From contig NZ_CP090059.1 of the NCBI RefSeq assembly GCF_021391395.1, positions 1 to 64,000 on the forward strand: a DNA stretch of 64,000 nucleotides, given 5' to 3'. Of this stretch, positions 1 to 8,067 are shown one piece after another. The position numbers and the translations under genes were made by a program. The stretch's first letter is position 1. The number at the start of each line of letters is the position of its first letter. This DNA comes from Sphingomonas cannabina. GTDB taxonomy: Bacteria > Pseudomonadota > Alphaproteobacteria > Sphingomonadales > Sphingomonadaceae. A model generated the notes under the pieces. It was given only the letters and a program-made list of their open reading frames with translations. It did no database searches and was not told the DNA's origin.

Positions 1-286
1 CGATCTCCGGCACGTCGCCCGCCAGCGCGATCGCCTCCTCGGGCGTATGCGCGACGTCCGCGCCCGCCACGGACCAGGCGGGATCGCGCGTCAGCACGAT
101 GTGCCGCCGCCCGGGCAGCGGGCTCGGAAAGCTCTCGAAGGTCCTGCGTCCCATCACCATCGGCTTGCCCATGGTGAGCGCCTTGAAGCGCTTGAGATCG
201 GCGGGCAGCCGCCACGGCAGGCCGCCGTCGCGGCCGATCACGCCATTGTCGGCGCGGGCGAGGTAGAAGGCGATGCGTGCACTCAC
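1..286 (-). CDS. folA: Dihydrofolate reductase, N-terminal part (cut by window edge)
   Basis: Dihydrofolate reductase makes tetrahydrofolate with NADPH; it regenerates the folate that thymidylate synthase (thyA, nearby) oxidises. About 95 residues are present; the C-terminus lies beyond the window start. Seen: the family's N-terminal beta strand, then NGVIGRDGGLPWRLPADLKR with the catalytic acidic residue in PADLKRF, then GKPMVMGRRTFES (NADPH site). The GTG at 286 is the only plausible start; it lies 8 bases after the stop of the small peptide gene, so translation of the two is probably coupled. No strong Shine-Dalgarno sequence is visible, only a G-rich stretch. Confidence 0.9.
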   Translation of the reverse strand, partial: MSARIAFYLARADNGVIGRDGGLPWRLPADLKRFKALTMGKPMVMGRRTFESFPSPLPGRRHIVLTRDPAWSVAGADVAHTPEEAIALAGDVPEI

Positions 287-293
287 CCGCCCG

Positions 294-452
294 CTATGCG
301 GCGGGAAGCGGCCCTTGCCAACCGTCGCCGACCAGCATCGGCGGCAAGCACGGGTGCGGCTTGGCGGTGGACGAGGGGATCAGCCCGGCCAGCGCCGAGG
401 CGGGAATGACCTGCGCGAGCAACACGGCGACGGCGAGCAGCGGTCTCAGCAT
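294..452 (-). CDS. Small secreted peptide of 52 residues, function unknown
   Basis: I do not recognise this product. The frame reads MLRPLLAVAVLLAQ and continues through a hydrophobic stretch to an ASA motif near residue 21, a convincing signal peptide. About 30 residues remain (Pro-rich, one Cys, one Trp). Support for it being real: a strong Shine-Dalgarno (GGGAGGAAACGAG before ATG), a good signal peptide, a promoter overlapping a palindromic operator just upstream, and a stop only 8 bases before the folA start. It could instead be a leader peptide whose main role is to couple translation to folA. Confidence 0.55.
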   Translation of the reverse strand: MLRPLLAVAVLLAQVIPASALAGLIPSSTAKPHPCLPPMLVGDGWQGPLPAA

Positions 453-472
453 CTCGTTTCCTCCCCGATACG

Positions 473-504
473 GACTACATATGTAGTCGTTCGGCTGAAC
501 CGAA
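473..504 (-). promoter_or_regulatory. Promoter overlapped by BlaI/CopY-type palindromic operator
   Basis: A perfect 16-bp palindrome GACTACATATGTAGTC spans 473-488 and contains TACATATGTA. This fits the TACA-N2-TGTA core that BlaI/MecI/CopY winged-helix repressors bind. On the minus strand a sigma-70-like promoter is visible: TTCGGT (504-499), a 17-base spacer, and TATGTA (481-476) lying inside the palindrome, so a bound repressor would block the -10. It sits between thyA and the small peptide/folA pair and reads toward them. No blaI-like gene is in the window. Confidence 0.6.
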
Positions 505-519
505 GCTGAACGCCGCTAT

Positions 520-1314
520 TCAGACGGCGACGGCGGCCTTGATGTGCGGCTGCGCCTCATAGCCGTGGAGGACGAAATCTTCATAGTCATAGCCGTCGAT
601 CGCCGGCGGTTTGCGCAGGATTTCCAGCCGCGGCAGCGGCCCCGGCGTGCGGCCGAGCTGCTCGCGCGCCTGCTCCAGATGGTTGGCGTAGAGATGGCAG
701 TCGCCGCCGGTCCAGATGAACTCGCCCGGCTCCAGGCCGCATTGCTGCGCGAGCATGTGCGTCAGCAGCGCGTAGCTGGCGATGTTAAAAGGCACGCCGA
801 GGAAGATATCCGCCGAACGCTGGTAAAGCTGGAGCGACAGCCGGCCATTGGCGACATAAGTCTGGAACAGGCAGTGGCACGGCGCCAGCGCCATCGCGTG
901 GAGCTCGCCGGGGTTCCAGGCGGTGACGATCTGCCGGCGCGAGGCGGGGCTGGTCCGGATCGTCTCGATCAGCTCCCTGATCTGATCGATGTGGCGGCCG
1001 TCGGCAGCCTCCCAGTCGCGCCATTGCTTGCCGTAGACGGGGCCGAGGTCGCCGTTGTCGTCGGCCCATTCGTCCCAGATGCTCACACGCCGTTCCTGCA
1101 GCCAGCGGACGTTGGTGTCGCCGCGCAGGAACCACAGCAGCTCGATGATGATCGAGCGCAGGTGCAGCTTCTTGGTGGTGAGCACCGGAAAGCCCTCGGC
1201 CAGGTCGAAGCGCATCTGGTGGCCGAACACGCTCCGCGTGCCGACGCCGGTGCGGTCCATCTGCTCGGCACCCTGCGTGAGGGCGCGCTCCATCAGCTCG
1301 AGATACTGGCGCAT
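520..1314 (-). CDS. thyA: Thymidylate synthase
   Basis: Converts dUMP to dTMP with methylene-tetrahydrofolate, releasing dihydrofolate for FolA. The 264 residues match the usual length of the short bacterial form. Visible hallmarks are the [11 protein letters not shown] phosphate-binding loop near residue 21, [10 protein letters not shown], the active-site APCHC with Cys146, [13 protein letters not shown] and the C-terminal HPHIKA-like segment (here [10 protein letters not shown]). It lies upstream of folA on the same strand, but a separate promoter/operator stands between them. ATG start at the conserved MRQYLELM. Confidence 0.97.
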   Translation of the reverse strand: MRQYLELMERALTQGAEQMDRTGVGTRSVFGHQMRFDLAEGFPVLTTKKLHLRSIIIELLWFLRGDTNVRWLQERRVSIWDEWADDNGDLGPVYGKQWRDWEAADGRHIDQIRELIETIRTSPASRRQIVTAWNPGELHAMALAPCHCLFQTYVANGRLSLQLYQRSADIFLGVPFNIASYALLTHMLAQQCGLEPGEFIWTGGDCHLYANHLEQAREQLGRTPGPLPRLEILRKPPAIDGYDYEDFVLHGYEAQPHIKAAVAV

Positions 1315-1435
1315 GACGGCGACTTTAGCCGGACGGGACGGGCAGGCAAGCAGTGCCTCCGAACCGGTGGAATCAACCTCCGGAATCGAGGCGATCGGAA
1401 TTCGGTAGCAAGAAAGCTTATGTCACAATTTCAGT

Positions 1436-1834
1436 ATGATGCCGGTGCTGAACGACACCGTTCCGACCTATGTCGCCACCCTGGCGGAGGCGCGGGCATT
1501 GTTCGGCATCATCGCGGGCGCGCCGGCCGAGATCGCGGTGATCGCCTATCTCGCGAAGGATCGGCGGCTGGTCGGGCTCGAATATGTGGTCGGCACTTCC
1601 GATTCGGTCGAGGTCGCGCCGCGCCGGGTGGTCGCGGGCGTGCTGCGCCATGATGCCAGCCGGGTGGTGATCGCGCACAATCATCCGAGCGGCGATCCGA
1701 GGCCGAGCACCACCGACGTCGCCCATGCCCGGCGACTCGCGCAGGCGCTACAGCCGATCGACGTGCGCTTCGACGACCAACTCATCCTCACCCGTTCGGC
1801 GACGACCAGCCTCAGGGCGCTGGGGTTGCTTTAG
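1436..1834 (+). CDS. RadC-like JAB/MPN domain protein (short, solo domain)
   Basis: This 132-residue protein carries the RadC/JAB (MPN+) fold alone. The zinc-binding motif is seen as HNHPSGDPRPSTTD near residues 80-93, with an upstream Glu expected in the first helix region. Full-length RadC is about 220 residues with an N-terminal helix-hairpin-helix part, which is missing here. RadC-family molecular function is unsettled; a metalloprotease-like role is suggested only by fold. Two ATG codons in tandem (1436 and 1439) are possible starts with a weak Shine-Dalgarno. Its 3' end overlaps the convergent methyltransferase gene by 23 bp. Confidence 0.8.
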   Translation: MMPVLNDTVPTYVATLAEARALFGIIAGAPAEIAVIAYLAKDRRLVGLEYVVGTSDSVEVAPRRVVAGVLRHDASRVVIAHNHPSGDPRPSTTDVAHARRLAQALQPIDVRFDDQLILTRSATTSLRALGLL

Positions 1835-2561
1835 GCTCGTTCGGCCGGGGAGCGCGGCAAGGGACGATCGCGGACGGATCGGGTCGCGGCCCCTGCGGAC
1901 GGAACAGCGCGATATAGCCGCCCGCCGATGGCATCGCCTGGCGCTCGACCTGGACATAGCCGACCGCGGCGAACTCGCACTGGAGCAGCGCCGGCGGCGT
2001 GCCGTGGTTGCGGGTCTCGCGATTGGCGTCGACCACCACCACCGCGCCGTCGGGCTTCAGCGACGGCCGCAGGTTCCACAGGAACTCGTAGGGCGACTGG
2101 ATCTCGTGATACATGTGCACCATCAGCACGCGGTCGAAGCTTGCCGCGGGTAGCTTGGGGTCAGCGGGTTCGCCGAGGCGCACCGAGACATTGTCGAGCC
2201 GCTCGCGGGTGACGCGCTGGGCGAGCGTGTCACGCACCGCCGGCACGATGTCCTCGGCCAGCACGCGCCCCTTGGCGCCGACGCGCTGCGCGAGGCGGAT
2301 GGTGTAATAGCCCTCGCCCGCGCCGATGTCGGCGACGGTCATGCCGCGGGCGATGCCGGCCTTGTTCATCACCGTCGACGCTTCGTTGAGGCGGTCGCGC
2401 GCCTCCTCGGTCGACCAGCGCGGCGAGACGATGCTCGCGACCGGACGGTCGGCCGCAGGGAACTCGGACTTGTCGTCGTCCTGCCGATTCGCGAGCTCGA
2501 CCGGCGCGCTTTCGCAGGCCGGGAGCAGCAGCAGCAATGCGAAGGCGGCCTTTCGGATCAA
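1812..2561 (-). CDS. Lipoprotein-type SAM-dependent methyltransferase
   Basis: A 249-residue class I methyltransferase-like protein. The N-terminus is a lipoprotein signal ([10 protein letters not shown], Cys as lipidation site). SAM-binding motif I is [11 protein letters not shown] near residue 76, followed by acidic LAEDI and a [10 protein letters not shown] strand. Substrate unknown. An envelope-anchored methyltransferase is uncommon but this type recurs in proteobacteria. The start is inferred as TTG at 2561, because the reading frame upstream runs through prfB and the lipobox fixes the N-terminus; this TTG overlaps the prfB TGA (ATTGA), which implies translational coupling. Confidence 0.8.
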   Translation of the reverse strand: MIRKAAFALLLLLPACESAPVELANRQDDDKSEFPAADRPVASIVSPRWSTEEARDRLNEASTVMNKAGIARGMTVADIGAGEGYYTIRLAQRVGAKGRVLAEDIVPAVRDTLAQRVTRERLDNVSVRLGEPADPKLPAASFDRVLMVHMYHEIQSPYEFLWNLRPSLKPDGAVVVVDANRETRNHGTPPALLQCEFAAVGYVQVERQAMPSAGGYIALFRPQGPRPDPSAIVPCRAPRPNEPKATPAP

Positions 2562-3685
2562 TCGACGTCCTCCACCTCGACCTTCTCGCCGGTCACGCGC
2601 TGGGATAGCGCGGCGGCCATGAACTCGTCGAGGTCCCCGTCGAGCACGTCGGAAGGCGAGGTGGAGGTGACGCCGGTGCGCAGGTCCTTCACCATCTGAT
2701 AGGGCTGCAGCACATAGCTGCGGATCTGGTGGCCCCAGCCGATGTCGGTCTTGGTCGCGTTCTCGGCATCGGCGGCGGCCTCGCGAATCGCCAGCTCGCG
2801 CTCGTAGAGCTTGGCGCGCAGTCGCCGATAGGCCTCGGCGCGGTTCTTGTGCTGGCTGCGGTCGTCCTGGCACTGGACGACGATGCCGGTCGGCAGGTGG
2901 GTGATGCGTACCGCCGAATCGGTCCGGTTGACGTGCTGCCCACCCGCACCCGATGCGCGATAGGTGTCGATGCGCAGCTCCGCCTCGTTGATCTCGATCT
3001 GGATGTCGTCGTCGATCACCGGATAGACCCATACCGACGAGAAGCTGGTGTGGCGCCGCGCCGCGCTGTCATAGGGCGAGATGCGCACCAGTCGGTGCAC
3101 GCCGCTCTCGGTCTTGGCATAGCCGTAGGCGTTCTCGCCCTTGAGCAGCAGCGTCGCCGACTTGATGCCCGCCTGTTCGCCGGCGTGATGGTCGACCAGC
3201 TCGACCTTGTAGCCGTGGCGCTCGCCCCAGCGCGTGTACATGCGCTGCAGCATCTCGGCCCAGTCCTGGCTCTCGGTGCCGCCGGCGCCGGCGTTGATCT
3301 CGAGATAGGTATCGTTGGTGTCGGCCTCGCCCGACAGCAGCGCCTTCACCTTGTTCTCGTTGGCGCGCCTGGCCAGCTCGGCGAGGCTCTGTGTCCCCTC
3401 CTCGGCCATCGCCTCATCGCCTTCGGCTTCGGCCATCTCGATCAGCTCGGCGGTGTCGGCGAGCTCCTGCTCGATGGCGCGGGTCGCGGTGATCGCCTCA
3501 TCGAGGCGGCGGCGCTCGCGCATCACCTCCTGCGCCGCCTTGGGATCGTTCCACAGCGCCTGGTCTTCGACGCGCGCGTTGAGCTCGTCGAGCCGGCGCA
3601 GCGCCTGGTCCCAGTTGAGGAAGCGGCGGAGCAGCGCGAGCGCGTCGTTGATGCTGTCGACATGGGCCTGCGCTTCGGCGCGCAT
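2558..3685 (-). CDS. prfB: Peptide chain release factor 2
   Basis: RF2 reads UGA and UAA stop codons and triggers peptide release. The 375 residues hold the N-terminal helical domain, the stop-recognition motif near residue 203 (SPY here; the textbook tripeptide is SPF, a conservative change) and the catalytic GGQ at about 248-250 in [13 protein letters not shown]. The coding frame is continuous, so the classical programmed +1 frameshift of many RF2 genes is absent. ATG at 3685 is chosen because the family begins [11 protein letters not shown] and GGAG lies upstream. It follows mrcA on the same strand. Confidence 0.95.
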   Translation of the reverse strand: MRAEAQAHVDSINDALALLRRFLNWDQALRRLDELNARVEDQALWNDPKAAQEVMRERRRLDEAITATRAIEQELADTAELIEMAEAEGDEAMAEEGTQSLAELARRANENKVKALLSGEADTNDTYLEINAGAGGTESQDWAEMLQRMYTRWGERHGYKVELVDHHAGEQAGIKSATLLLKGENAYGYAKTESGVHRLVRISPYDSAARRHTSFSSVWVYPVIDDDIQIEINEAELRIDTYRASGAGGQHVNRTDSAVRITHLPTGIVVQCQDDRSQHKNRAEAYRRLRAKLYERELAIREAAADAENATKTDIGWGHQIRSYVLQPYQMVKDLRTGVTSTSPSDVLDGDLDEFMAAALSQRVTGEKVEVEDVD

Positions 3686-3706
3686 GGGAATCAACTCCAA
3701 ATCAAA

Positions 3707-3786
3707 ATGTCCCCGGCGGACGTCGGGGATCTCAGGCAGCGAGCGATACGCCGGTGACACGAGATCCCGGCGCTTCGCCGGGATAT
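3707..3786. repeat. Imperfect palindromic repeat between mrcA and prfB
   Basis: Two arms of about 25 bp face each other: one begins ATGTCCCCGGCG and the other ends CGCCGGGATAT. The right part folds on its own as ATCCCGGCG-CTT-CGCCGGGAT (3764-3784). Arm sequences resemble the CGTCAT..CCGG..GATCTCA repeat at 41297-41371, so this is probably a decayed member of the same family. It lies in the leader of prfB. Confidence 0.5.
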
Positions 3787-3797
3787 AGGAACGCGGG

Positions 3798-6326
3798 CTA
3801 GTAGATTCCGCCTTCCCTTTGCAAGAAATCGCTGTCGCTCGGCCGTTGCTGGGCCTGGGGCGCGGCCTGGGTGGCGGTCGCGGCGGCCTTGGGGGCCTGG
3901 TCCTCCTGCGTGCGGCGGGCGCGGCGCGGCTCGGTCTCGGGCTTGAAGGCTTCCCAGATCACCGCCGGTTTGCCGTCGTTGGAGACTGGCCAGGCGCCAT
4001 AGACCGGCCGCCCGCTGTTGCGGTCGATCCGCATCATGCGGATGCCCGGCGGGGCACGGAAGGGAACGACCGGCAGCCCTTCATAGGCTTTCTGCGCGAA
4101 CGCCTTGAAGATCGGCGCGGCGATGGTGCCGCCCTGGGCATAGCCGCCGAGGTTCGACGGCGAATCATAGCCCATATAGAGCCCGCCGATCATCTGCGGC
4201 GTGCCGCCGACGAACCACACGTCGGTCGGGCCGGTGGTGGTGCCGGTCTTGCCCATCATCGGCCGGTTCAGGTCACGCAGGATCGTCGCCGTGCCCCGCT
4301 GGATCACGCCCTCGGTGATGTGGACCATCTGGAAGGCGGTGAGCGCGTCGACCGCCTGCCGCCAGCGGATCGTCGGCCGCGGCATCGGCTTGCCGTCCCA
4401 GTCGGGCGCGTTGCAGCGCTCGCACGCGCGCCAGTTGGCCGGCCAGATCACCTTGCCGTGACGATCCTGGACATAGTCGACCAGGGTCGGGGTCAGCGCG
4501 CGGCCCTGGTTCACCAGGATCGAATAGGCGTTGACCATGCGCGTCACTGTCGTCTCACCCGCGCCCAGTGCGTAGGAAAGATAGGCCGGCAGCTTCTGCT
4601 CGCTCACGCCGAGCTGCTGGATCATGTCGACGACATGGCTCATGCCGACCGTCGCGGCGGCGCGCACCGTCATCAGATTGCGCGATTGCTCGATGCCCCA
4701 GCGCATCGTGTGCGGCCCCGAGCCGCCGCCGCCGAAGTTGCGGAAGCATTTCTGGCCGAGCCGCGCACCCTGATAGACGCAGAACGGGCCGTCGACGATG
4801 ATCGACGCCGGGGTCATGCCATTGGCGAGCGCGGCCGAATAGACGATCGGCTTGATCGTCGATCCGGGCTGACGCATCGCCTGCGTCGCGCGGTTGAACG
4901 AGCTGAGGCGCGAATCGAAGCCGCCCTGCATCGCCAGCACGCGGCCGGTCGAGGGCTCCTCGACCACGAACGCGCCGGAGATCTTGGGCACGCTCCGCAG
5001 CGCCCATTGCCCGTTCTCCGGCGCGACCGCGATAATGTCGCCGGGTTTGAGCGCGGCGAAGGCGGTGCCGCCCTGGCCGCGGACCGGCATCTGCGCGCCC
5101 CAGCGCGGCAGCGTGCCGGTCTTGCCGTCGCCGAAGCCGATCGTCGCGGCGTCGCCGCCGGTGCCGATCACGATCGCGGTGCGCCAGTCGGCATAGTTGA
5201 TGCCGATGTTGCTCGCGACGAAGGGGCCGAACCAGCTGTCCCCCTCGATCACCGCATGGCCGAGCGGCCCCGACCAGCCGCGCCCGCGGTCGAAGCGCAG
5301 CAGTCCCTCGCGCAGCGCGTCCTGCGCATATTGCTGGAGCCTAGGATCGTAGGAGGTGCGCACCCACAGGCCGCCGGCATAGACGCTGTGCGGTCCGTCC
5401 TTGTCGGTCTCGCCGAAACGCTCGAGCAGCTGGCGGCGCACTTCCTCGACGAAATAACCGCCGTTGGGGTCGTAGCGCGGGCTGCGCCGGCTGACGGTGC
5501 CGAGCGGCTCGGCGACCGCCTGGTCGTGCTGCGCCTGGGTGATGAAGCGATTGCGCAGCATCTCGCCCAGCACCCAGTTGCGCCGCGCCAGCGCGCGGTC
5601 GGGGTAGCGGTCAGGACTGTAGTTGGACGGCCCCTTGGGCAGGATGGCGAGATAGGCCAGCTGCGCCAGGCTGAGCTCGTTCAGCTCCTTGTCGAAATAG
5701 GCATGGCTCGCCGCCTCGACGCCGAACGCGTTGCGGCCGAGCGAGATCGAGTTGAGGTAAAGCTCCAGGATCTGCTGCTTGGTCAGCGTGTCCTCGATCC
5801 GGAAAGCGAGCATCGCCTCTTTGGCCTTGCGGACATAGCTGCGCTCGTTGCCGATCAGCAGGTTCTTGGCGACCTGCTGGGTGATGGTGGAGGCGCCGAT
5901 CGGCCGCTTGTCGTTGGTGAGGTTGGTGATCATCGCCGAGACGATGCCCGGATAGTCGACGCCGTGATGCTCGAAGAAGGTCCGGTCCTCCGCTGCCAGG
6001 AAGGCGCGGACCAGCAGCGGCGGATATTCGTCGTAGCTGAGCTGCACGCGCCGCTCGCGGGCGTAGCTGTGGATCGGCGTGCCGTCGCCGCCGCGCACGT
6101 TGGTCGGCAGCGGCGGCTCATAGGCCTTGAGCTTGTCGACCGAGGGCAGGCCGCTCGCGAGCGAGATCCAGAAGATACCGAACAGCACGGCGAGCACGCC
6201 CGCGGCGTAGCTCAGCCAGCGCACCCAGCGGCGCGTCCAGATGCGTCGGACGGCTGCCCAGACTCCGTTGGCATCACGCTGCAGGCGCAGGCGGAGGTCG
6301 GGCTGGTCGGCGGTACTCTCGGACAT
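3798..6326 (-). CDS. mrcA: Class A penicillin-binding protein 1A (glycosyltransferase/transpeptidase)
   Basis: A bifunctional peptidoglycan synthase of 842 residues acting at the inner-membrane periplasmic face. Order of parts: a cytoplasmic Arg-rich N-terminus, one membrane segment ([18 protein letters not shown]), the GT51 glycosyltransferase domain ([31 protein letters not shown]), an OB-like insert, then the transpeptidase with PGSTIKP (Ser-x-x-Lys), SRN and KTGTT. The C-terminal tail is Ala/Gln/Pro-rich. The ATG at 6326 is chosen because the upstream frame has no family-like sequence. It follows the amidase gene, a natural cell-wall pair. Confidence 0.95.
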   Translation of the reverse strand: MSESTADQPDLRLRLQRDANGVWAAVRRIWTRRWVRWLSYAAGVLAVLFGIFWISLASGLPSVDKLKAYEPPLPTNVRGGDGTPIHSYARERRVQLSYDEYPPLLVRAFLAAEDRTFFEHHGVDYPGIVSAMITNLTNDKRPIGASTITQQVAKNLLIGNERSYVRKAKEAMLAFRIEDTLTKQQILELYLNSISLGRNAFGVEAASHAYFDKELNELSLAQLAYLAILPKGPSNYSPDRYPDRALARRNWVLGEMLRNRFITQAQHDQAVAEPLGTVSRRSPRYDPNGGYFVEEVRRQLLERFGETDKDGPHSVYAGGLWVRTSYDPRLQQYAQDALREGLLRFDRGRGWSGPLGHAVIEGDSWFGPFVASNIGINYADWRTAIVIGTGGDAATIGFGDGKTGTLPRWGAQMPVRGQGGTAFAALKPGDIIAVAPENGQWALRSVPKISGAFVVEEPSTGRVLAMQGGFDSRLSSFNRATQAMRQPGSTIKPIVYSAALANGMTPASIIVDGPFCVYQGARLGQKCFRNFGGGGSGPHTMRWGIEQSRNLMTVRAAATVGMSHVVDMIQQLGVSEQKLPAYLSYALGAGETTVTRMVNAYSILVNQGRALTPTLVDYVQDRHGKVIWPANWRACERCNAPDWDGKPMPRPTIRWRQAVDALTAFQMVHITEGVIQRGTATILRDLNRPMMGKTGTTTGPTDVWFVGGTPQMIGGLYMGYDSPSNLGGYAQGGTIAAPIFKAFAQKAYEGLPVVPFRAPPGIRMMRIDRNSGRPVYGAWPVSNDGKPAVIWEAFKPETEPRRARRTQEDQAPKAAATATQAAPQAQQRPSDSDFLQREGGIY

Positions 6327-6363
6327 CGGCTCGGGGTTTAGCAGGTCCGGCGCGGGTTGGAAG

Positions 6364-7545
6364 TCAGCGTGAGGCCATCCGAGTGGCGAAATGGATTTCC
6401 ACGGCGCGGCGCACACCCTCGGCGATCCTCTCGCGGCCCTCGCGCGAGTTGAGGAAATCGGCGTCGCGCTGATTCGATATATAGCCCGTCTCGAACAGGA
6501 CCGAGGGCATGTCGGGCGCCTTCAGCACGATCAGCGAGGCCATGCGGTGGAACGGCGCCTTGGTCGCGATCAGCGGCCTGGCCTCGCGTTCGAGCAGGCC
6601 GGCGAAGCCCGCCGAGCTGTTCATCGTCTCGCGCTGGGCGAGGTCGATCAGGATCGACGAGATGTCGGGCGAGGCGTCGGCGAGGTCGACGCCCGCGAGC
6701 ACGTCCGCCTTGTTCTCGCGCGCGGCGAGCCGGGCGGCTTCCTTGTCCGAGGCGACCTCGGACAATGTGTAGACGGTCGCACCGGTGGCGTCGGGGTTGC
6801 CGGCGCTGTCGCAATGCACCGAGATGAACAGCTTCGCACCGAGCCGCCGCGCGATGCCATAGCGTTCCTGGAGGATGAGGAAGCGGTCGTCGTCGCGCGT
6901 CATCGCCACGCGCACCTTGCCGCTGGCGAGCAGTTCGTCGCGGATCGCGCGGGCGACTTTCAGCGTCAGATCCTTCTCGCGCAGCTCACCGTCGGGCGAG
7001 AGCGCGCCTGGATCATGGCCGCCATGGCCGGCGTCGATCACCACCAGCGGACGCGAGGGATCACCGGTGACCGGCGGCAGCGGCGCCGCTCTAGCCGGCG
7101 GTGGCACCGCCATGCTGACGCTGTAGCCATGGCGCACCGGCGGCGCGAGATAGCTGAACGGCGGCAGGAAGCGCAGCCGGCCCTCGGCGGCGGCACGCGC
7201 GAAGGTGGCATCGTCCACCGTGCGCAGTGCGAAGGTGATGCTCCGGCCGTCGAAGTGGCCTTCGGTCGTGATCGCCGGCCGCGCAAGATCGACCACGACG
7301 TGCGCACCGCCGTGTTCACGATCTGCCAGGCCACTGCTTGGTCTCACCCCCCCGAGGACGAACGCGCCCGCCTCCGCGGCGCGGCCGTCGACGTCGAGCG
7401 TAATCGCATTGCCGCTCACCCGCACGTCGCTGAGGATGCCCGCCCACGCCGGTACGCCCGCGAGCCAACCGGCGAAAAGGGCGAGAAGGGCAAGCACCTC
7501 CGCGCTATGCCGTGTCGCCGCGGTCACGGTCCAGCCAAAACGCAT
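6364..7545 (-). CDS. amiC: N-acetylmuramoyl-L-alanine amidase (AmiC/AmiA type)
   Basis: Cleaves the amide bond between MurNAc and the stem peptide, mainly during cell separation. The 393 residues begin with a long signal peptide ending near PAWA (about residue 35), then an AMIN-like beta domain (about 36-140), a Pro/Ala linker, and the Amidase_3 catalytic domain with zinc motifs DAGHGGHDPG, REKD and SVHCD, and FETGYISN near the C-terminus. SVHCD replaces the common SVHAD; the metal-binding His is kept. The gene is 37 bp upstream of mrcA. Gene symbol follows family resemblance, so amiA/amiC assignment is loose. Confidence 0.92.
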   Translation of the reverse strand: MRFGWTVTAATRHSAEVLALLALFAGWLAGVPAWAGILSDVRVSGNAITLDVDGRAAEAGAFVLGGVRPSSGLADREHGGAHVVVDLARPAITTEGHFDGRSITFALRTVDDATFARAAAEGRLRFLPPFSYLAPPVRHGYSVSMAVPPPARAAPLPPVTGDPSRPLVVIDAGHGGHDPGALSPDGELREKDLTLKVARAIRDELLASGKVRVAMTRDDDRFLILQERYGIARRLGAKLFISVHCDSAGNPDATGATVYTLSEVASDKEAARLAARENKADVLAGVDLADASPDISSILIDLAQRETMNSSAGFAGLLEREARPLIATKAPFHRMASLIVLKAPDMPSVLFETGYISNQRDADFLNSREGRERIAEGVRRAVEIHFATRMASR

Positions 7546-8067
7546 GAGGAGCGCCCGTCAGGTGCCGGTGAGAGTCCGTTTGGAAATGCGCCTGATAGGC
7601 GCATTTCGGCGGCACCAGCCCGCTCCCCCACCCGGCCACCCACTAGCGTATCCTGATGGGTGGCCGGGTGGGGGAGCGGGCTGGTGCCGCTTTTCCAAAC
7701 AGCCGCCGACGGCGGGCAAACGACGCCGCAACGGTTGTCCTTCCGGGCCGGCGATGCTACCTAGCCGGTGCCGGTACGGAACGGGACCGTTCCAAGCCGG
7801 CCGAGAAACCGCCGCGGCCGTCCGGGCCCGGCGCGCAATCAGGTTGACGCTGCATGAGGCAAAATCCGCTCCGCCTCCACCAGACCGCCGAGTGCGGCTG
7901 CGTGGACGGACCGGCCGCCCCGGACCACGGCTCCGGGCGGGCATCGGCAGCAGACGCATCATACCCATTCGTTCGTCCCGTAAGGCGCCGCACCGCCGGC
8001 GGAGGGACCAGCACATCGCGCGCGCCGCGCTCCCCAGCGGAGGCCGCGCGCGCCCGGAGAAACTATA
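7546..8067. other. 522-bp divergent intergenic region between amiC and rne
   Basis: This region must hold the promoters of amiC (minus) and rne (plus). It contains the nested hairpins described at 7578-7700. I find no convincing protein gene in it: frames here are out of keeping with known families. The right half (7701-8067) is GC-rich with no clear promoter match. The length suggests a long RNase E mRNA leader, as is known for E. coli rne autoregulation, but that is inference. Confidence 0.6.
7578..7700. repeat. Nested inverted repeats with a perfect 34-bp stem
   Basis: Three pairings are visible. The largest is a perfect 34-bp stem, 7609-7642 with 7657-7690, around a 14-base loop. Next to it is a 10-bp hairpin GAAATGCGCC-TGATA-GGCGCATTTC (7583-7607). 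An outer pair, GTTTGGAAA (7578-7586) with TTTCCAAAC (7692-7700), encloses both and partly competes with the 10-bp hairpin. TTTT follows the big stem. It may be a miniature palindromic element, or a structured leader upstream of rne. Confidence 0.8.

Noticed and set aside
3683..3760. Longer prfB start with an N-terminal extension, or a programmed frameshift
   Set aside because: The extension lies in the palindromic repeat and has no family similarity; the coding frame from 3685 is uninterrupted and lacks the internal UGA frameshift site.
3819..6341. 840-codon open frame on the plus strand opposite mrcA
   Set aside because: It is antisense to a clear class A PBP; the composition is the Arg/His/Asp-rich pattern typical of antisense frames in GC-rich DNA, with no recognisable motif.
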